Source of the DNA: Panaeolus papilionaceus
Lineage: Eukaryota; Basidiomycota; Agaricomycetes; Agaricales
NCBI GenBank assembly: GCA_015501605.1
Contig: JADNRZ010000027.1
Coordinates: forward strand, 62,001-126,000
DNA length: 64,000 nt
Reading direction: 5' to 3'
Part shown: positions 1-10,433 of the stretch, piece by piece
How the letters are laid out: the number at the start of each line of letters is the position of its first letter
Numbering within the stretch: position 1 is the stretch's first letter
Notes under the pieces: model-generated
Seen by the model: the letters and a program-made list of their open reading frames with translations, nothing else
Database searches by the model: none
What the model was told of the DNA's origin: nothing
Made by a program: the position numbers and the translations under genes

Positions 1-312
1 GTTGTGATGTGAGGGTAGAGCGTAGAAGCCATGCATGGCTTTAGCACGACCTCTACACGCAAACGTTCAGAAAGCAATGGCAATGGCAATGCGGGGAGAT
101 CAGGACGACGTCAATGTCTTATCCTGGGCCGAGCAACGTCAATGTCTTACTCAACCATCGGGAAAGGAGGGAGAGCGAATGTGGAAGCGATGATGTTGCC
201 AATTCATGAGGATTAGAAGCATGAGCGCCTCACCATTTGAGGGATGTATCGATTCTGGTGAAGCGGAGTTGAAGGGCGGGGTGTTGTAGCTTCAGCGGCG
301 ATGGGAGTGGAT
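1..312. other. Intergenic, no gene recognised
   Basis: Short sequence before the LTR element. A 12-base stretch (gtcaatgtctta) occurs twice around 109-152. There is an open frame at 31-216, but it has low-complexity composition and no recognisable motif, so I do not call it a gene. Confidence 0.5.
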
Positions 313-317
313 AGGTG

Positions 318-619
318 TGTCAGGGGATCTGTCACAGAACCCCCACCCTGGCGCGGTTACGGTGCACAGCCTGGTCATCATCTCTAGATCACTGTACAGC
401 CGCCCGTTGCATCATTGATACCCCTGTCGTAGTGCGCAGCCTCCTTTCCTGATTGTTTCGTCACCATCATTTGATATCGCATAGCCTTAGCCTATTCTTA
501 GATTTAGTGCACAGCATACCGGTAGATAGTTTATCCGATGTAGTATATAGGCCAGTGGGGATCAGGATGATTCCTCACTCGATTATCAACTTGGCTTCTG
601 GGCATTCCTATCCCTTACA
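318..619 (+). repeat. 5' LTR
   Basis: 302-bp repeat with TG...CA ends. It contains a TATA-like tatata at about 544-549, a plausible core promoter for the downstream gene. The open frame 453-764 that starts inside it is LTR sequence and not a separate gene, since the same frame recurs in the 3' LTR. Confidence 0.9.
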
Positions 620-720
620 TCATAATCGAGTCTCTACAGCAGTCTGCACCTCCCTAGCTCACTGCACACCATCTACTCCTCATCCTACAAGCCCTACCCT
701 TCGCCCACACCCTGCTCCCA

Positions 721-1743
721 ATGTCTACTACACCAGAGATGTCCTTGGAAGAATTCGTCACTGAACAGTTCGACCAACTCTATGAGCGGATGAGGCTGCT
801 CCAGGAGGAGCTTCGCTCTGTCACCAACCAGCTCTCTACCCAACAGACTATTGCAGCTATCGCACCTACCCAACCCTCTCGCCGTCAGCGGAAGAAGGCT
901 GAGCCTCCCGCCCCACCGGCTCCTACTCCCCCACAAGGCACTATTCCCACCCACCTTCATATGTCGGGCACCTACCCTCAGAAGGACGACAAACCCAATC
1001 AGCAGTTGCTCACTGTCATTGTACCCGACGCGATGGCAGCGCACCTGGTTGGGCGAGGTGGAAGGGGTCTTAAACAGATCCATGACTTATCTGGTGCGCA
1101 CATCCGAGCCTTTGAGGTAAAGGACGGATCAGCTGGTGCCCGCCACGTCTCTATTCGCGGTACCGACTCTCAAGTTGGTAATGCCCTCGTCGTATTGGGC
1201 AAGCGGCTCGCTCGTCGTCGAGTCCGCGCTCCTAGGCAGCAGGATGCTCCGGGTCCCGCTCGTGATGCCAGTGGGAGGCCAACCGCTGGGAAGTTCCGTG
1301 AAGCCCCTGTTCCCATTGTTCAGGCTGCTCCGGCCACTCAGCCCCCCTCGCCACCATCAATTCCTCAGTCCGCCGCTCTAACCCCTGCAGCACCGTCGGC
1401 AACTCCTACCCCTGCTCCAGGCTCTACTCCGGTCGTCCCCTCCATCGTCATGAACACGGCCGCCCCACCTTCACTGGTGGCTACCCCAGGTGCTCGATCA
1501 GCTTCGACGACACCTGTGAACCAGCCCAACACTCCCATCGCGCCTACAGCCGTGATGCAGACCGCCAATCCTACCCCGGCACTCTCGCCTGGCTCGCCAA
1601 TGAGCATTGATGCGATGAGAGCCCACTTCTCAGCACTTGCGCCCACTCTTGGGAACCCTATCCCCCCCACCGCTCCTTCAAGGGGTGGTCGCGGTGTGGT
1701 TTTCCGGGAGCGCAGTGGACGAGGCGGTAGACGTGGAAGCTAA
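721..1743 (+). CDS. KH-domain RNA-binding Gag-like protein of LTR element
   Basis: Single exon of 340 aa lying wholly between the LTRs. Residues about 8-45 form a heptad-rich helix, probably an oligomerising coiled coil. A basic patch (PSRRQRKKAE) follows. Residues about 96-168 match a KH fold, with the RNA-binding GxxG loop GRGG at 111-114 followed by the helix LKQIHDLSGAHI. A long Pro/Ala/Ser/Thr linker follows (about 180-315), and the C-terminus is RGG-like (SRGGRG, SGRGGRRG). No CCHC zinc knuckle is visible. I infer that it coats or packages the element RNA, taking the place of a nucleocapsid. An alternative is a captured host KH gene kept for RNA stability or transport. The ATG is the first in frame after the LTR; stop TAA. 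Confidence 0.82.
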   Translation: MSTTPEMSLEEFVTEQFDQLYERMRLLQEELRSVTNQLSTQQTIAAIAPTQPSRRQRKKAEPPAPPAPTPPQGTIPTHLHMSGTYPQKDDKPNQQLLTVIVPDAMAAHLVGRGGRGLKQIHDLSGAHIRAFEVKDGSAGARHVSIRGTDSQVGNALVVLGKRLARRRVRAPRQQDAPGPARDASGRPTAGKFREAPVPIVQAAPATQPPSPPSIPQSAALTPAAPSATPTPAPGSTPVVPSIVMNTAAPPSLVATPGARSASTTPVNQPNTPIAPTAVMQTANPTPALSPGSPMSIDAMRAHFSALAPTLGNPIPPTAPSRGGRGVVFRERSGRGGRRGS

Positions 1744-1781
1744 GGGATTTGCTGGGGCAGCAAATCTAGATGGGGAGATAG

Positions 1782-2083
1782 TGTCAGGGGATCTGTCACA
1801 GAACCCCCACCCTGGCGCGGTTACGGTGCACAGCCTGGTCATCATCTCTAGATCACTGTACAGCCGCCCGTTGCATCATTGATACCCCTGTCGTAGTGCG
1901 CAGCCTCCTTTCCTGATTGTTTCGTCACCATCATTTGATATCGCATAGCCTTAGCCTATTCTTAGATTTAGTGCACAGCATACCGGTAGATAGTTTATCC
2001 GATGTAGTATATAGGCCAGTGGGGATCAGGATGATTCCTCACTCGATTATCAACTTGGCTTCTGGGCATTCCTATCCCTTACA
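1782..2083 (+). repeat. 3' LTR
   Basis: Copy of 318-619 at an offset of exactly 1464 bp, with no differences seen by eye. It is preceded by the purine tract and followed by the second copy of the AGGTG duplication. Confidence 0.9.
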
Positions 2084-2088
2084 AGGTG

Positions 2089-3152
2089 AAGGACAAGTTT
2101 GGCTTGCCAAGTTGGGGTTGAACCAGACTCACGTGACTGGAATTTGGTAATCGTGATCATCATGGTTGACTTGACATCAGTGTTGCTGTTGTTCTCGACC
2201 TTCATCATGTCGTCGTCATGGCTGGTTGGATCGCCTCAGCAGTTGCTGCTGTCGTTGTCGTTGTTGCCCAACTTTATCTGTTTCTCTTTCTCTTCATCAT
2301 TTCCTGTCTCGTCCTTTTTAACTCTCCCTCTCCTCTCTCTCACCTTCTCACCTCTCTGTCTTACCTCTCCTCTCTCCCATCATCTGCTCCCCTCCCCTTT
2401 CATATCCTTTCCCTGTCCTTTCCTTTCTCTCGACTTGGTGACTAAGACATTGATGTTGGTCATCAACTCAGTCGATTTAAGCAGACTAAGATGTTGATGT
2501 CGGTCTGCTGTTTTAATCCTCTTTCTATACATGTAGGATGGGCTAGTTATTAAACCAGTTGCATACTAACAGTGAGTCCTTAATTCCAACTTTTACTTTC
2601 ATATGCACTGAAATTCTCTTTGTTTTATTTTGCAGCAAAGCACACCTTGTGGAAATCCAGGCTCGGCTGTCGCGCAGAGGCTCAGACAACCAGTTGATCG
2701 CCCACCCCATCTGAGTCCCATGGACTAACAGCAAAGTTTGTAAGAAGTATTTCGGTTATGCGCACCACAGCGGGAAAGGACTGGAGGAGATCAACCCTCA
2801 ATACCCCCCAGACATGCTGCCCATGAAGACCAGATGTTGACCAGTATCATACTGCCTCCGACCTCTCTCCATTACATGTATGTCATCCAGCACTCAGACG
2901 CATTCATGGCATGCTAACCCTTGTCCCTTGCTCACAGTTTGGATGCAGAAACTCGGTCTTGGCACTTGGATTCATCTGCTACACATACACCACAAGCATT
3001 GGATTCAAGTCCGCTCTGCATTTCCCGATGAACCTGGCTTAGGGACACACAGATGTGGCTCACCATTTATACCCCCACTCCCTTCTTCTATTGGATAGTA
3101 ACCTCGTCATTGTCATTCCCCGTTAATCCTTATCGTCAACATCCAAGCACTC
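2089..3152. other. Intergenic and 5' flank of the Tnp2 gene
   Basis: No convincing gene. There is a strongly pyrimidine-rich stretch at about 2270-2430. Two related copies of a motif like agactaagatgttgatg occur at about 2442 and 2483. The left end of the CACTA element should lie here, but I could not find a CACTA-type terminus that pairs with the far side near 13.2-13.6 kb. Confidence 0.4.
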
Positions 3153-5099
3153 ATGCCCAGGAAAGGCAAAAACAGGCAGACATCCAACCTGGTTCCTTGC
3201 ACCTGTGGTTGTCGCAAGCCAAAAGTATCCCCAGCCACACGCTCTCGACATCTATGGGGCAAGGGCATGACAAGCGCATGTGTGAACAGGATTCACTCCT
3301 GTGGCACTGAATTACATCGGTATTTGGCATCATCTCCCTGTCAGTCATCTCCCCACATCAAGGCCCCATCCAGGACCTGCATTACCTGTCATGCCCAAGA
3401 ACAGCAGAGCACTGCAAGTACTAACACCAACGACGACAGACCAGCTGCTACACTGCAGATGAAAGTGTTTCTCTCAAGGACCAGGGCATACACGCTAAGG
3501 TCCACTGCTAGGCACCAACAAGAGCAGCAGGAGGGCAGGAGAGGCCTCCTTGCAACGGGGAGTGGCATGCCAGTGGATGGAACTAGAGATGGGGAACACG
3601 TGGATATTGTAGAGCATATGGATGTTGTGGGCAAGCGCACAGAGGGAAAGGGTGAAGAGGACGCGAATGCAGAGGAAGAGGACGAGGAGGACACGGTGGA
3701 CGAGGATGAGGGCAAAGAGGATAGTGTAAAGGCAGTGGACGATGATGATGATGGGTGGGATACGCAGAGCATTCAGTCTGATGCTCTATCGGTGGATGAC
3801 CGATGTGGGGACATCAACGACCAATCATTCCGTGAGGAATTTAGACGTGAAGCTGCTGCTGCTATGGCAGGTATGTTGATATTTCAGAAGCCCTGCAACT
3901 CATGATGCTAACAAAGTAATAGGCCCTCAGGCTTTGGACGATTCTGAGATCAAACTACTCAAAATTTATACCCTAAAGGTCAAAGACCACCTCACCGAAA
4001 GCACCTTTGACAAGCTTTTCAATGTATTCCCAGACAGTGGTCAGCAAAGTCTTTGTAAGGGCACCTCAGACACACACAAGTCCTGGGGGAGATCCAAAGA
4101 TATATATCAGCTCTACATAAATACAGGAAGTATACTCACCTGGGGGAGATCCAAAGAGAAAGAGGTAAAGGATCAAACCCAGGTGGAACAGCTATTTAAG
4201 TGATGAGCTGGCATTGGCATCAGCCTTGATGCCAAACAATGCCTTTGGAAACAAACAAAGGGAAACACAAAGGAATGACTATGTAACAGTGGCAACAACT
4301 AAATAATGAATGAATGGCAACTAAAGGAGAGTGTAATATAATATCTATGAGTCCATGGTATGTCCAGATAATGAAATAGAGAAAGGGAAATAGGGGAAAG
4401 GAGAGACAAGAGAGACAATGATAAGGAAAGTAATAGGAGGTAGCAGGAGATCCCCTGACAGTCTTGCAATGACAAAGAAACACGTCAAATTCCTGTCAGG
4501 TCTTCAACCAGTTCACTACAGCTGTTGCGTGAACAGCTGTGTTTGCTATGTGGCACAGTACAAGGAGCTAGATGTTTGCCCAAATCCAAAATGCTTGCAG
4601 CCTCGATTTAAACCAAACGGGCAACCCCGCAAATTCTTTGACTATATTCCCCTTATTCCTTGTCTAAAGGCTATGCTTGCACACAAGAAAACGGCAACAA
4701 CCATGCTCTACCACTCCAACTACAAACACACCCCTGGAACAATCAAGGATGTCTTTGATGGCCAGCACTACCAATCCCTTCTGGGTAAAACAGTGCCAGA
4801 TTCTAAACCCCCAATTCCTTATTTCCTCAATCATCATGACATTGCCCTAGGGCTTTCTTATCATCATTTTCAATTATAACATCCCACCTGAAGATCATTT
4901 TAAAGAGGAGAATTGCATCAACGTCGGCACTGTTCCAGGCCCCAAAAAGCTGTGGGACATGGATTCATTCGCATACCCATTAACTGATGAGCTTGTCGAG
5001 CTCGAAATTGGTGTTGAGGCCTATGATGCAATGACAGAGGCCTTGTTTCATTTTCACGCCTATACCATCTTGGGTTTTGGCGACATCCCTGCAGCCATA
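3153..5099 (+). pseudogene. CACTA (Tnp2-type) transposase, 5' half, broken
   Basis: This is the N-terminal half of a fungal Tnp2/En-Spm type transposase. Exon 1 (3153-3870) begins with a Cys-rich motif (CTCGCRKPKVS) and has an acidic middle (runs of Glu/Asp). An intron (3871-3922, GT...AG) leads to an exon that a solo LTR interrupts at 4054. After the LTR the frame resumes at 4466 and shows family hallmarks: LSGLQPVHYSCCVNSC, CPNPKC and KFFDYIPLIPCLKAM. After DIALGL (about 4850) a deletion with frameshift removes the expected segment. The reading then continues in another frame with IPPEDHFKEEN, VGTVPGPKKLWDMDSF and LEIGVEAYDA up to GFGDIPA, where the mariner-like element starts. It cannot make a functional protein. 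The 3' half is at 11402-13195. Confidence 0.85.
4054..4460 (-). mobile_element. Solo LTR inserted in the Tnp2 exon
   Basis: 407-bp segment beginning TGTAAGGGC and ending CCCCTGACA on the plus strand, so in the minus orientation it runs TGTCAGGGG...CCCTTACA. It is flanked by a perfect 5-bp duplication GTCTT (4049-4053 and 4461-4465). Removing it together with one GTCTT restores the transposase reading across the site (QQSL to AMTKKH). The terminal 9 and 8 bases are the same as those of the LTRs at 318 and 1782, but the interior and length differ. This suggests a related family whose internal part was lost by LTR-LTR recombination. It contains a direct repeat of gggggagatccaaaga. Confidence 0.85.
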
Positions 5100-7319
5100 G
5101 ACGCTAGATTCATGTATGGGGGACTGTATTTGGACAGTACTCACTCATGTGTCCAGACTGTGCTGGACAGTGACTCCCAGTGAAACTCGCATCTGAGCAC
5201 GTAGCGCTTTAACTGAGCGTGTCTGAGCAGAACTGTGAATGTGTGATAAAATCTGTGGGTAGATGAGCACTCTGCTCATCGTTGTACTAAATGAAATGAA
5301 TCTGAGGATTACTGAGCCAACATGAGGCTGTCTGAGCATTATTATGTATATTGAATTTTTTTCAGTCGTTATTCGAATGAATTTTCGATAAGCACACATT
5401 GCCCTGAATAATCACATGATATGATACTTTGTCAAGACTCAAGAAGTTCAATACGTCTAAGTCCCCTTCCTTCCTTCCTACTACCACCACCACCACCACC
5501 ACCGCCGACTTCACCCACATCACTACCGTCCCTCGTCCTCTTGTCTTCCATGCTCACGCCCACGCCTCCCTAACTACACTATGGTTGTCTGTCACAGTGA
5601 TAAGTACATCTTCATGCCAGAGGTGAGTTAGTTTGAATGAATGTGCTAAAAAAAACGCACATATATGCGTACTTTTTTGGGTGATTAGGGCGACGATGTG
5701 ATTCAAGATCAGGTTAGAAGTGTAGAGCGGCCTCTTTCTCGTGTTTCCAGAACTGAAACTACTCTTCAGTTATCAGCTCCGCTGTGGCCAGGGTGTCGGA
5801 GTCGCTCTTGTGAGTCTTGTCAGAAGGTAAGTTGATATTTTTCCTCTTCTCATGTCCATTGTCAACCGCTTTGGTTTCTTTTTCATCACGATTTGCTCTC
5901 AAAGCCCATCAAAGTACGCCGGTTGCAAAGTTCCACGGACGTCTGACCACATCATATAGCGCTCAACTCAGGTGGGTTCAATCTTCGTTGCGCGTCAGGC
6001 TGCCAGGCTGAGTCTATTGCCTTATATTAATACTCGTATTTTTCTAGGAATATGAAGGAGAATCGTGGCCTCTGGCATTAGATCTGTAGGGCACACAGGG
6101 AGCAGGGGCAGGCAAAGGTCAATCATATGTAGACATATTAGCTCAGATGTGCTCAGATAAAATCAGAAATAAATGAATTATTCTACACTATTTTATTAAA
6201 TTTAATGCTCAGTCGAAGTCAGATCCTCTCGGATGTGCTCACATTTCGTGGGTTCTCATCAATCGAGCTTGAAGAAAACTGCACTCGTTTTCGTCAGATG
6301 TGCTCAGTTGAGTGGAAAAATTACGGAGCACAAATGAGCATATCTGAGAAATTTTTTCGATCAGACACTCTCAGCTCTCCTCAGTGCTGCTCGGATGCAC
6401 TCAGATGTGAGTTTCACTGGGAGTGACTGTCCACAGACAGTGGGGGCTGGGGAGCACTGCTGGGGGGATTTCTGGGGGTGGGGGATGGGTAGGGGGGTGG
6501 GTAGGGGTATATAGGGGGTGAAATGGGTCATATTCCGGGGGTAGGAGGATGGGTAGGGGGTTGGGGATAGGGGGGATGGATGGGGGGATACCAGATAGGG
6601 ACTGATGGCTTATCTGGCTGGGTGGGGGTAGGGGAAATGTTGCCAGATAGATATGATATGGGTATGGGGGCATAGAGAAAAAAATCAGGATCCCGGAATG
6701 GGTATTTTCGGGGTGGGGGGATCAGTGGTTGGCGAGCAATTAAGGAAATACACTCTCAGAGCCAGTGATAAATCAAAATAAATCGAAAAAATAATATAAA
6801 TCGCAAATAGCACGCTCAATTCTGCTCCGATTGGGCTGAAATTTTGAACGCAGCCTCCCACATATGATCCCTATCGACCCTTAAAAAATGTTTTTTTACA
6901 TGGGTCACTTGAAAAGCCCCTATCTTTGGCCCAAACAGTATCCTGCTCAATATTGCACCGCTCTGGGCATTATTTTGGGTGATCTATATATCGTTAGAAA
7001 GCTATTAACAGCCTCTATAAGATCCCACCATCCGATCTGCCAAATTGTACCAGCAACCCAGCAGATCAGGTTTGCTTTTTCAGCCCCTATTTCCCCTACT
7101 ACAATTATTTCCTCAATATTGCTTCGCTTTTGGCACCCTTTGGGGTATATATATATCATTAGAAAGGTATTCACTATATCTATCTATTCATGTGGTCTGA
7201 TCTGCTCTGGTTATTGTGCATTGATTAAATGAGCCCCTATTTACAAATCAAATCTTCGTCCTGATCAGGAATATTAGTGTGATGTCATTAATCCCATTTA
7301 ATCCCATCAATCCTCATTA
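5100..7319 (+). repeat. Left terminal inverted repeat arm (interrupted 5176-6428)
   Basis: Reverse complement of 10434-11401 once the nested 1246-bp element and its duplicated AGTGACT are removed. The outer part is G/T-rich (6430-6700, many ggggt runs). The inner part contains two tandem diverged copies of a roughly 190-bp segment (near 6935-7060 and 7110-7220), each with a run like atatatcgttagaaagc. An open frame of 114 codons at 6888-7232 reappears as a 91-codon frame in the other arm (10591-10866). I treat it as repeat sequence and not as a gene. Confidence 0.85.
5176..6421. mobile_element. 1246-bp non-autonomous DNA transposon nested in the left arm
   Basis: Ends are inverted repeats: CCCAGTGAAACTCGCATCTG on the left, and CCCAGTGAAACTCACATCTG when the right end is reverse complemented (one mismatch in 20). 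The flanks carry a 7-bp duplication AGTGACT (5169-5175 and 6422-6428). The right mariner arm shows the uninterrupted target at the corresponding place, confirming the insertion. Subterminal regions are dense in TCTGAGCA and its complement (about 5190-5340 and 6130-6410), probably transposase-binding sites. The interior (about 5430-6050) has exon-like stretches and possible GT...AG boundaries (near 5622-5689 and 5827), as if host gene fragments had been captured. The 7-bp duplication does not clearly assign a superfamily; hAT or KDZ (8 bp) are the nearest ideas. Confidence 0.8.
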
Positions 7320-7435
7320 CAGTGCTTTGCATAATTACGTGAAAATTCAATTTTTTTTTAAAATCGCCATGTGATGCGTACCTAGGACAAACAAATGTGA
7401 TAATGAGCCCCTGAGCATTTTCGACCAGATCGACC

Positions 7436-8529
7436 ATGACCGCGCCTCTTTCCGATGACCTCAAACAACACATTATATCATGGTACTTTGATCCTGACTC
7501 ACCTATGACAATGGACGCCATACAGCAGCTCGCAGGCTGCTCAATTGGTGCAGTTTATAATACAATCAGTAATTATCAGAACTATGGGCAGACGAGCAAC
7601 CCATTCCCAGATCGAAGGGGCTGTCCACCTACACTCACCGATGATGATTCTAATTTTCTATTGTCACTTCTTGAGGCTAATCCTGCTCTCTACTTAGATG
7701 AGCTTCAGCAACGGTTGATGGATATCCGTGGTGTTTCTGCATCAATTGCAACGATCTCACGCAAGCTCTATGGCTTGAATCTTACCCGGAAGACCATCGC
7801 CAAGATTGCTATGGAGAGAGATTACGAAGTCAGATCAGTATGGGAAGGGGAGATGGCTCAGTATGACGATCCTGATGTATTTGTGGCACTAGACGAGAGT
7901 GCAGTAGATAATAAGACAGGGCAGCAAGGGTATGGTTGGTCACCTATTGGAACACAATGTGTTTGAAGGGCCACCTTTCTACGCAGAGTGCACTATTCGA
8001 TTCTCCCCGCACTTACGACTGATGGAATTATTGCCCTTGAAATTGTTGAAGGGTCAATCACAAAGGATTGCTTTCTTACATTTCTACAAGAACAGATTGT
8101 AAGTATGTATGATGCCTCAAAATATAGATTTGATACAATGATTTGCTACATAGGCACCCCAACTCAACCCATATCCAGGGAAACACAGTGTTGTACTACT
8201 TGATAACTGTGCTATTCACCATGATGCTGACATCCGGGAGTTGATTGTTGATCAATGTGGTGAGCAATACACAATATCTACAATAGTATTCACTTATCTC
8301 ATTCACTTGATTGTTTTTAGGCGCTTGTCTTGTTTATCTCCTGCCATACTCACCTGATTTTAATCCAATTGAAGAGGCATTTTCAGCCATAAAGGCATTT
8401 CTTCGTCGCCATGAGGCTGGATTTACAGGCCCAGAGCAGATTCCATGGCTTGTCAATCAAGCCATTGCACAGATTACACCAGATGACGTGATTGGCTGGT
8501 TTGCAGACTGTGGATATGTCAATGGCTAA
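7436..8529 (+). pseudogene. Tc1/mariner (IS630-type DDE) transposase, one premature TGA
   Basis: Three exons, 7436-8098, 8154-8259 and 8321-8529, joined by 55- and 61-bp GT...AG introns, give 326 in-frame codons. The N-terminal part looks like a helix-turn-helix (QQLAGCSIGAVYNTISNYQ), followed by a second winged-helix-like part. The catalytic triad of the IS630/Tc1/mariner superfamily is visible: D in FVALDESAVD, D in VVLLDNCAIHH, and E in LLPYSPDFNPIEEAF, with 35 residues between the second D and the E by my count. The only defect seen is TGA at 7964-7966, where the sequence around it suggests an Arg CGA. Everything after it stays in frame, so the loss is recent or could be a rare readthrough site. 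Confidence 0.85.
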
Positions 8530-8648
8530 AACATTATGCGTTGTGCAGGGGATATATAATAAAGAGAGTCTAAACGAGTGTGGATAAAGTGTGATAAACG
8601 AGTGATAAGTCTAAGATGATGTATGCGACAGGATAAGGTATGAGAAAT

Positions 8649-10026
8649 CTAAACATGATCATGAGAATGCTTTGCCCGCTTCGCATCTACCTTTCCGCAC
8701 CACTTTCGGGCAAATTGACGGAGTGAATAGACCTCTCCCTCATGAAAACCAGTCAGTTCCTGGATACGTTCAACCGACAGAGATAATTCTGATAGAGATT
8801 CAGGAGAGTAGTGCTGGAGCTGAAGCTTCAAGCATGCATTCCTGATAATCTCTTCAGATATACCTTTCGATCGTCCAAAGGCATCCAAAAAAAGAGACAA
8901 TTCATCCTCAAGAGCAGGAGGAGGGGGGCTAGATGCTACAGGAGGGCTAGATGGTGGAAGGCTAGATGGAGGTGAGTAAGCACGTCAACGAGACCTTCTC
9001 ATAGCAGTTGACATGGTCTGTTGTGCCATCATCGTGACCATAGGGACGACAGTGGAAAGAAGAAGTGTTGCAGGGTCTGATATAGTGGAAGGAACGGCGG
9101 CCATCTCAGTCACCTTTCCAGGGCCTGAGCGACCATGAGGAACCTTGGCAGTAGCTGAAGAGCCAACTGCTGAGACTTCGGGTGCCCATGCCTGGAGAAG
9201 CTCAGGAGGCGGTCCCTTGGCTACTTCACAGGTGCCTGCAACCTAGGATAAGAACACAGTCAGTCATGATGGTAAATAAGTCAGAAATAGAATAATACAT
9301 ACAACAGCAGAACCAAACGCTGCCATTCGGAAGCGGTTAAGCTCTACATGGGCGCCTGTACTTGAAACGAAGCAAAACCCATGCTTCTGACAAACCCAGA
9401 TTGCTTTGATGTCATCAATAGCACGTCTGAGGGCGATCTGATCTTCTGAAAAGGTGTCCATGGAAGGAACCTGAGCAACAAAGAGATTAGAGACTCAGTA
9501 CTGATGATAGGACAAATATCAAATACGTACATGAGTGCCCATGGACATCTTGATGTGATCACCCTCCAGGCGAAGACTACTCGCAGGTGGGCTCAAGGGC
9601 TAATGTGAAAATTAATAAGGGAAATAAAAAGGGAGAAATCTTGCATACACGTTTGTGATTCTTGAACCTGTCCATGGAGTCAAGGTTGAAAGTAACGCAG
9701 ACAGTGTTGAGCTTGCCCTTGGAGCGCCGAAATTGTTCTCGAAGCTGGACTTGCATCATATTGAAGTCTGAGTCGTCCTGAATAACAGGGGCTTTCGCTT
9801 TGCCCCCCCTGCACAAAGAAAGGAAGACTTAGTCAGTAGTTTATCACAGATAAGGGCGCACATACGCAAATCCGGACCATGACACCTGCATCCCGGGACC
9901 ACAAACCTCCCAGACTACATATGCCTTTTGATACCCATGGGCGGTCAACGCAGCAAGTGCAAACTGACGGCGAGTGAGGCTGAGGACCTTGACAGTAGTT
10001 GAGGTATTCTTCGATTCAGCTACCAA
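8649..10026 (-). pseudogene. Accessory gene of the mariner-like element, one premature TGA
   Basis: Five exons on the minus strand, 9866-10026, 9649-9808, 9531-9599, 9303-9470 and 8649-9242, join in frame (384 codons including stop) with short GT...AG introns. The first exon starts at a likely acceptor (tttcag), so a further upstream exon is missing or unrecognised. Visible parts are FALAALTAHGYQKAYVVWEV and a basic segment (REQFRRSKGKLNTVCVTF). A Pro/Ser/Thr-rich linker follows. The C-terminus is helical, with LSVERIQELTGFHEGEVYSL followed by RQFARKWCGK. A single in-frame TGA at 8985-8987 stands where CGA (Arg) is expected, the same kind of lesion as in the transposase. The gene converges on the transposase gene. 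I do not recognise a named function; a DNA-binding or regulatory partner of the transposase is an inference. Confidence 0.68.
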
Positions 10027-10110
10027 CCTGAAACTTGGTACACATTTAGCTGGTGAGAGCTATTCAATGATGTATATGAAGAGATGTGCCAAGTTTCAGG
10101 TTGGTAGCTG
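10017..10110. repeat. 22-bp perfect hairpin
   Basis: The stem at 10017-10038 (contains TACCAACCTGAAACTTGG) is complementary to 10089-10110, with a 50-base loop. It overlaps the 5' boundary of the accessory gene's first recognisable exon, so the inverted copy may have displaced the true gene start. Confidence 0.8.
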
Positions 10111-10433
10111 CAGGGGGTGTGGAGAAATGAAGCCAAAAAAGCGGAGGGGGCGAGGAGGAGAAGGAGGATCAAGGGGTGTTCCCACGCTCTAGTACCCAAA
10201 ATGCGAAATGCAATTGCTCCCTCCACAAGCACAACATTTATGATCTGTTTTCAGATTCTGAAAGTAGACATTTGTAGCTTTCTGGTGATATATATATGTG
10301 TAATAAAAAATAGCCAAAAAGCGGTGCAATTAATGCTGCAATATTTGTGGGGGAGGATTAATTAATTAGTGTGGTGTCATTAGTGCCTGGAAGCAGATCA
10401 GTGATGCCAATTTCCCAAAAAAGCGAAGCTAAT

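Larger units (their letters stand above)
318..2083 (+). mobile_element. Non-autonomous LTR retrotransposon carrying only a KH-domain gene
   Basis: Two 302-bp direct repeats (318-619 and 1782-2083) look identical base for base when read by eye. Both start TGTCAGGGG and end CCCTTACA. The flanks carry a perfect 5-bp target-site duplication, AGGTG, at 313-317 and 2084-2088. A purine-rich tract (ggggagatag) lies directly before the 3' repeat, as expected for plus-strand priming. Only one gene lies between the repeats, and it lacks protease, reverse transcriptase, RNase H and integrase. The element must therefore be mobilised in trans. No standard TGG-starting primer binding site is obvious after 619, so priming is unexplained. 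Identical LTRs imply a recent insertion. The layout resembles TR-GAG/LARD-type non-autonomous elements, but the internal gene is unusual. Confidence 0.9.

Noticed and set aside
453..764. Open frame starting in the 5' LTR, repeated at 1917
   Set aside because: It is LTR sequence read through. The two copies share only the LTR-derived part and then diverge.
6888..7232. 114-codon frame in the mariner left arm (91 codons in the right arm)
   Set aside because: Lies in the terminal inverted repeat, is built of tandem diverged segments and changes frame between arms. No domain.
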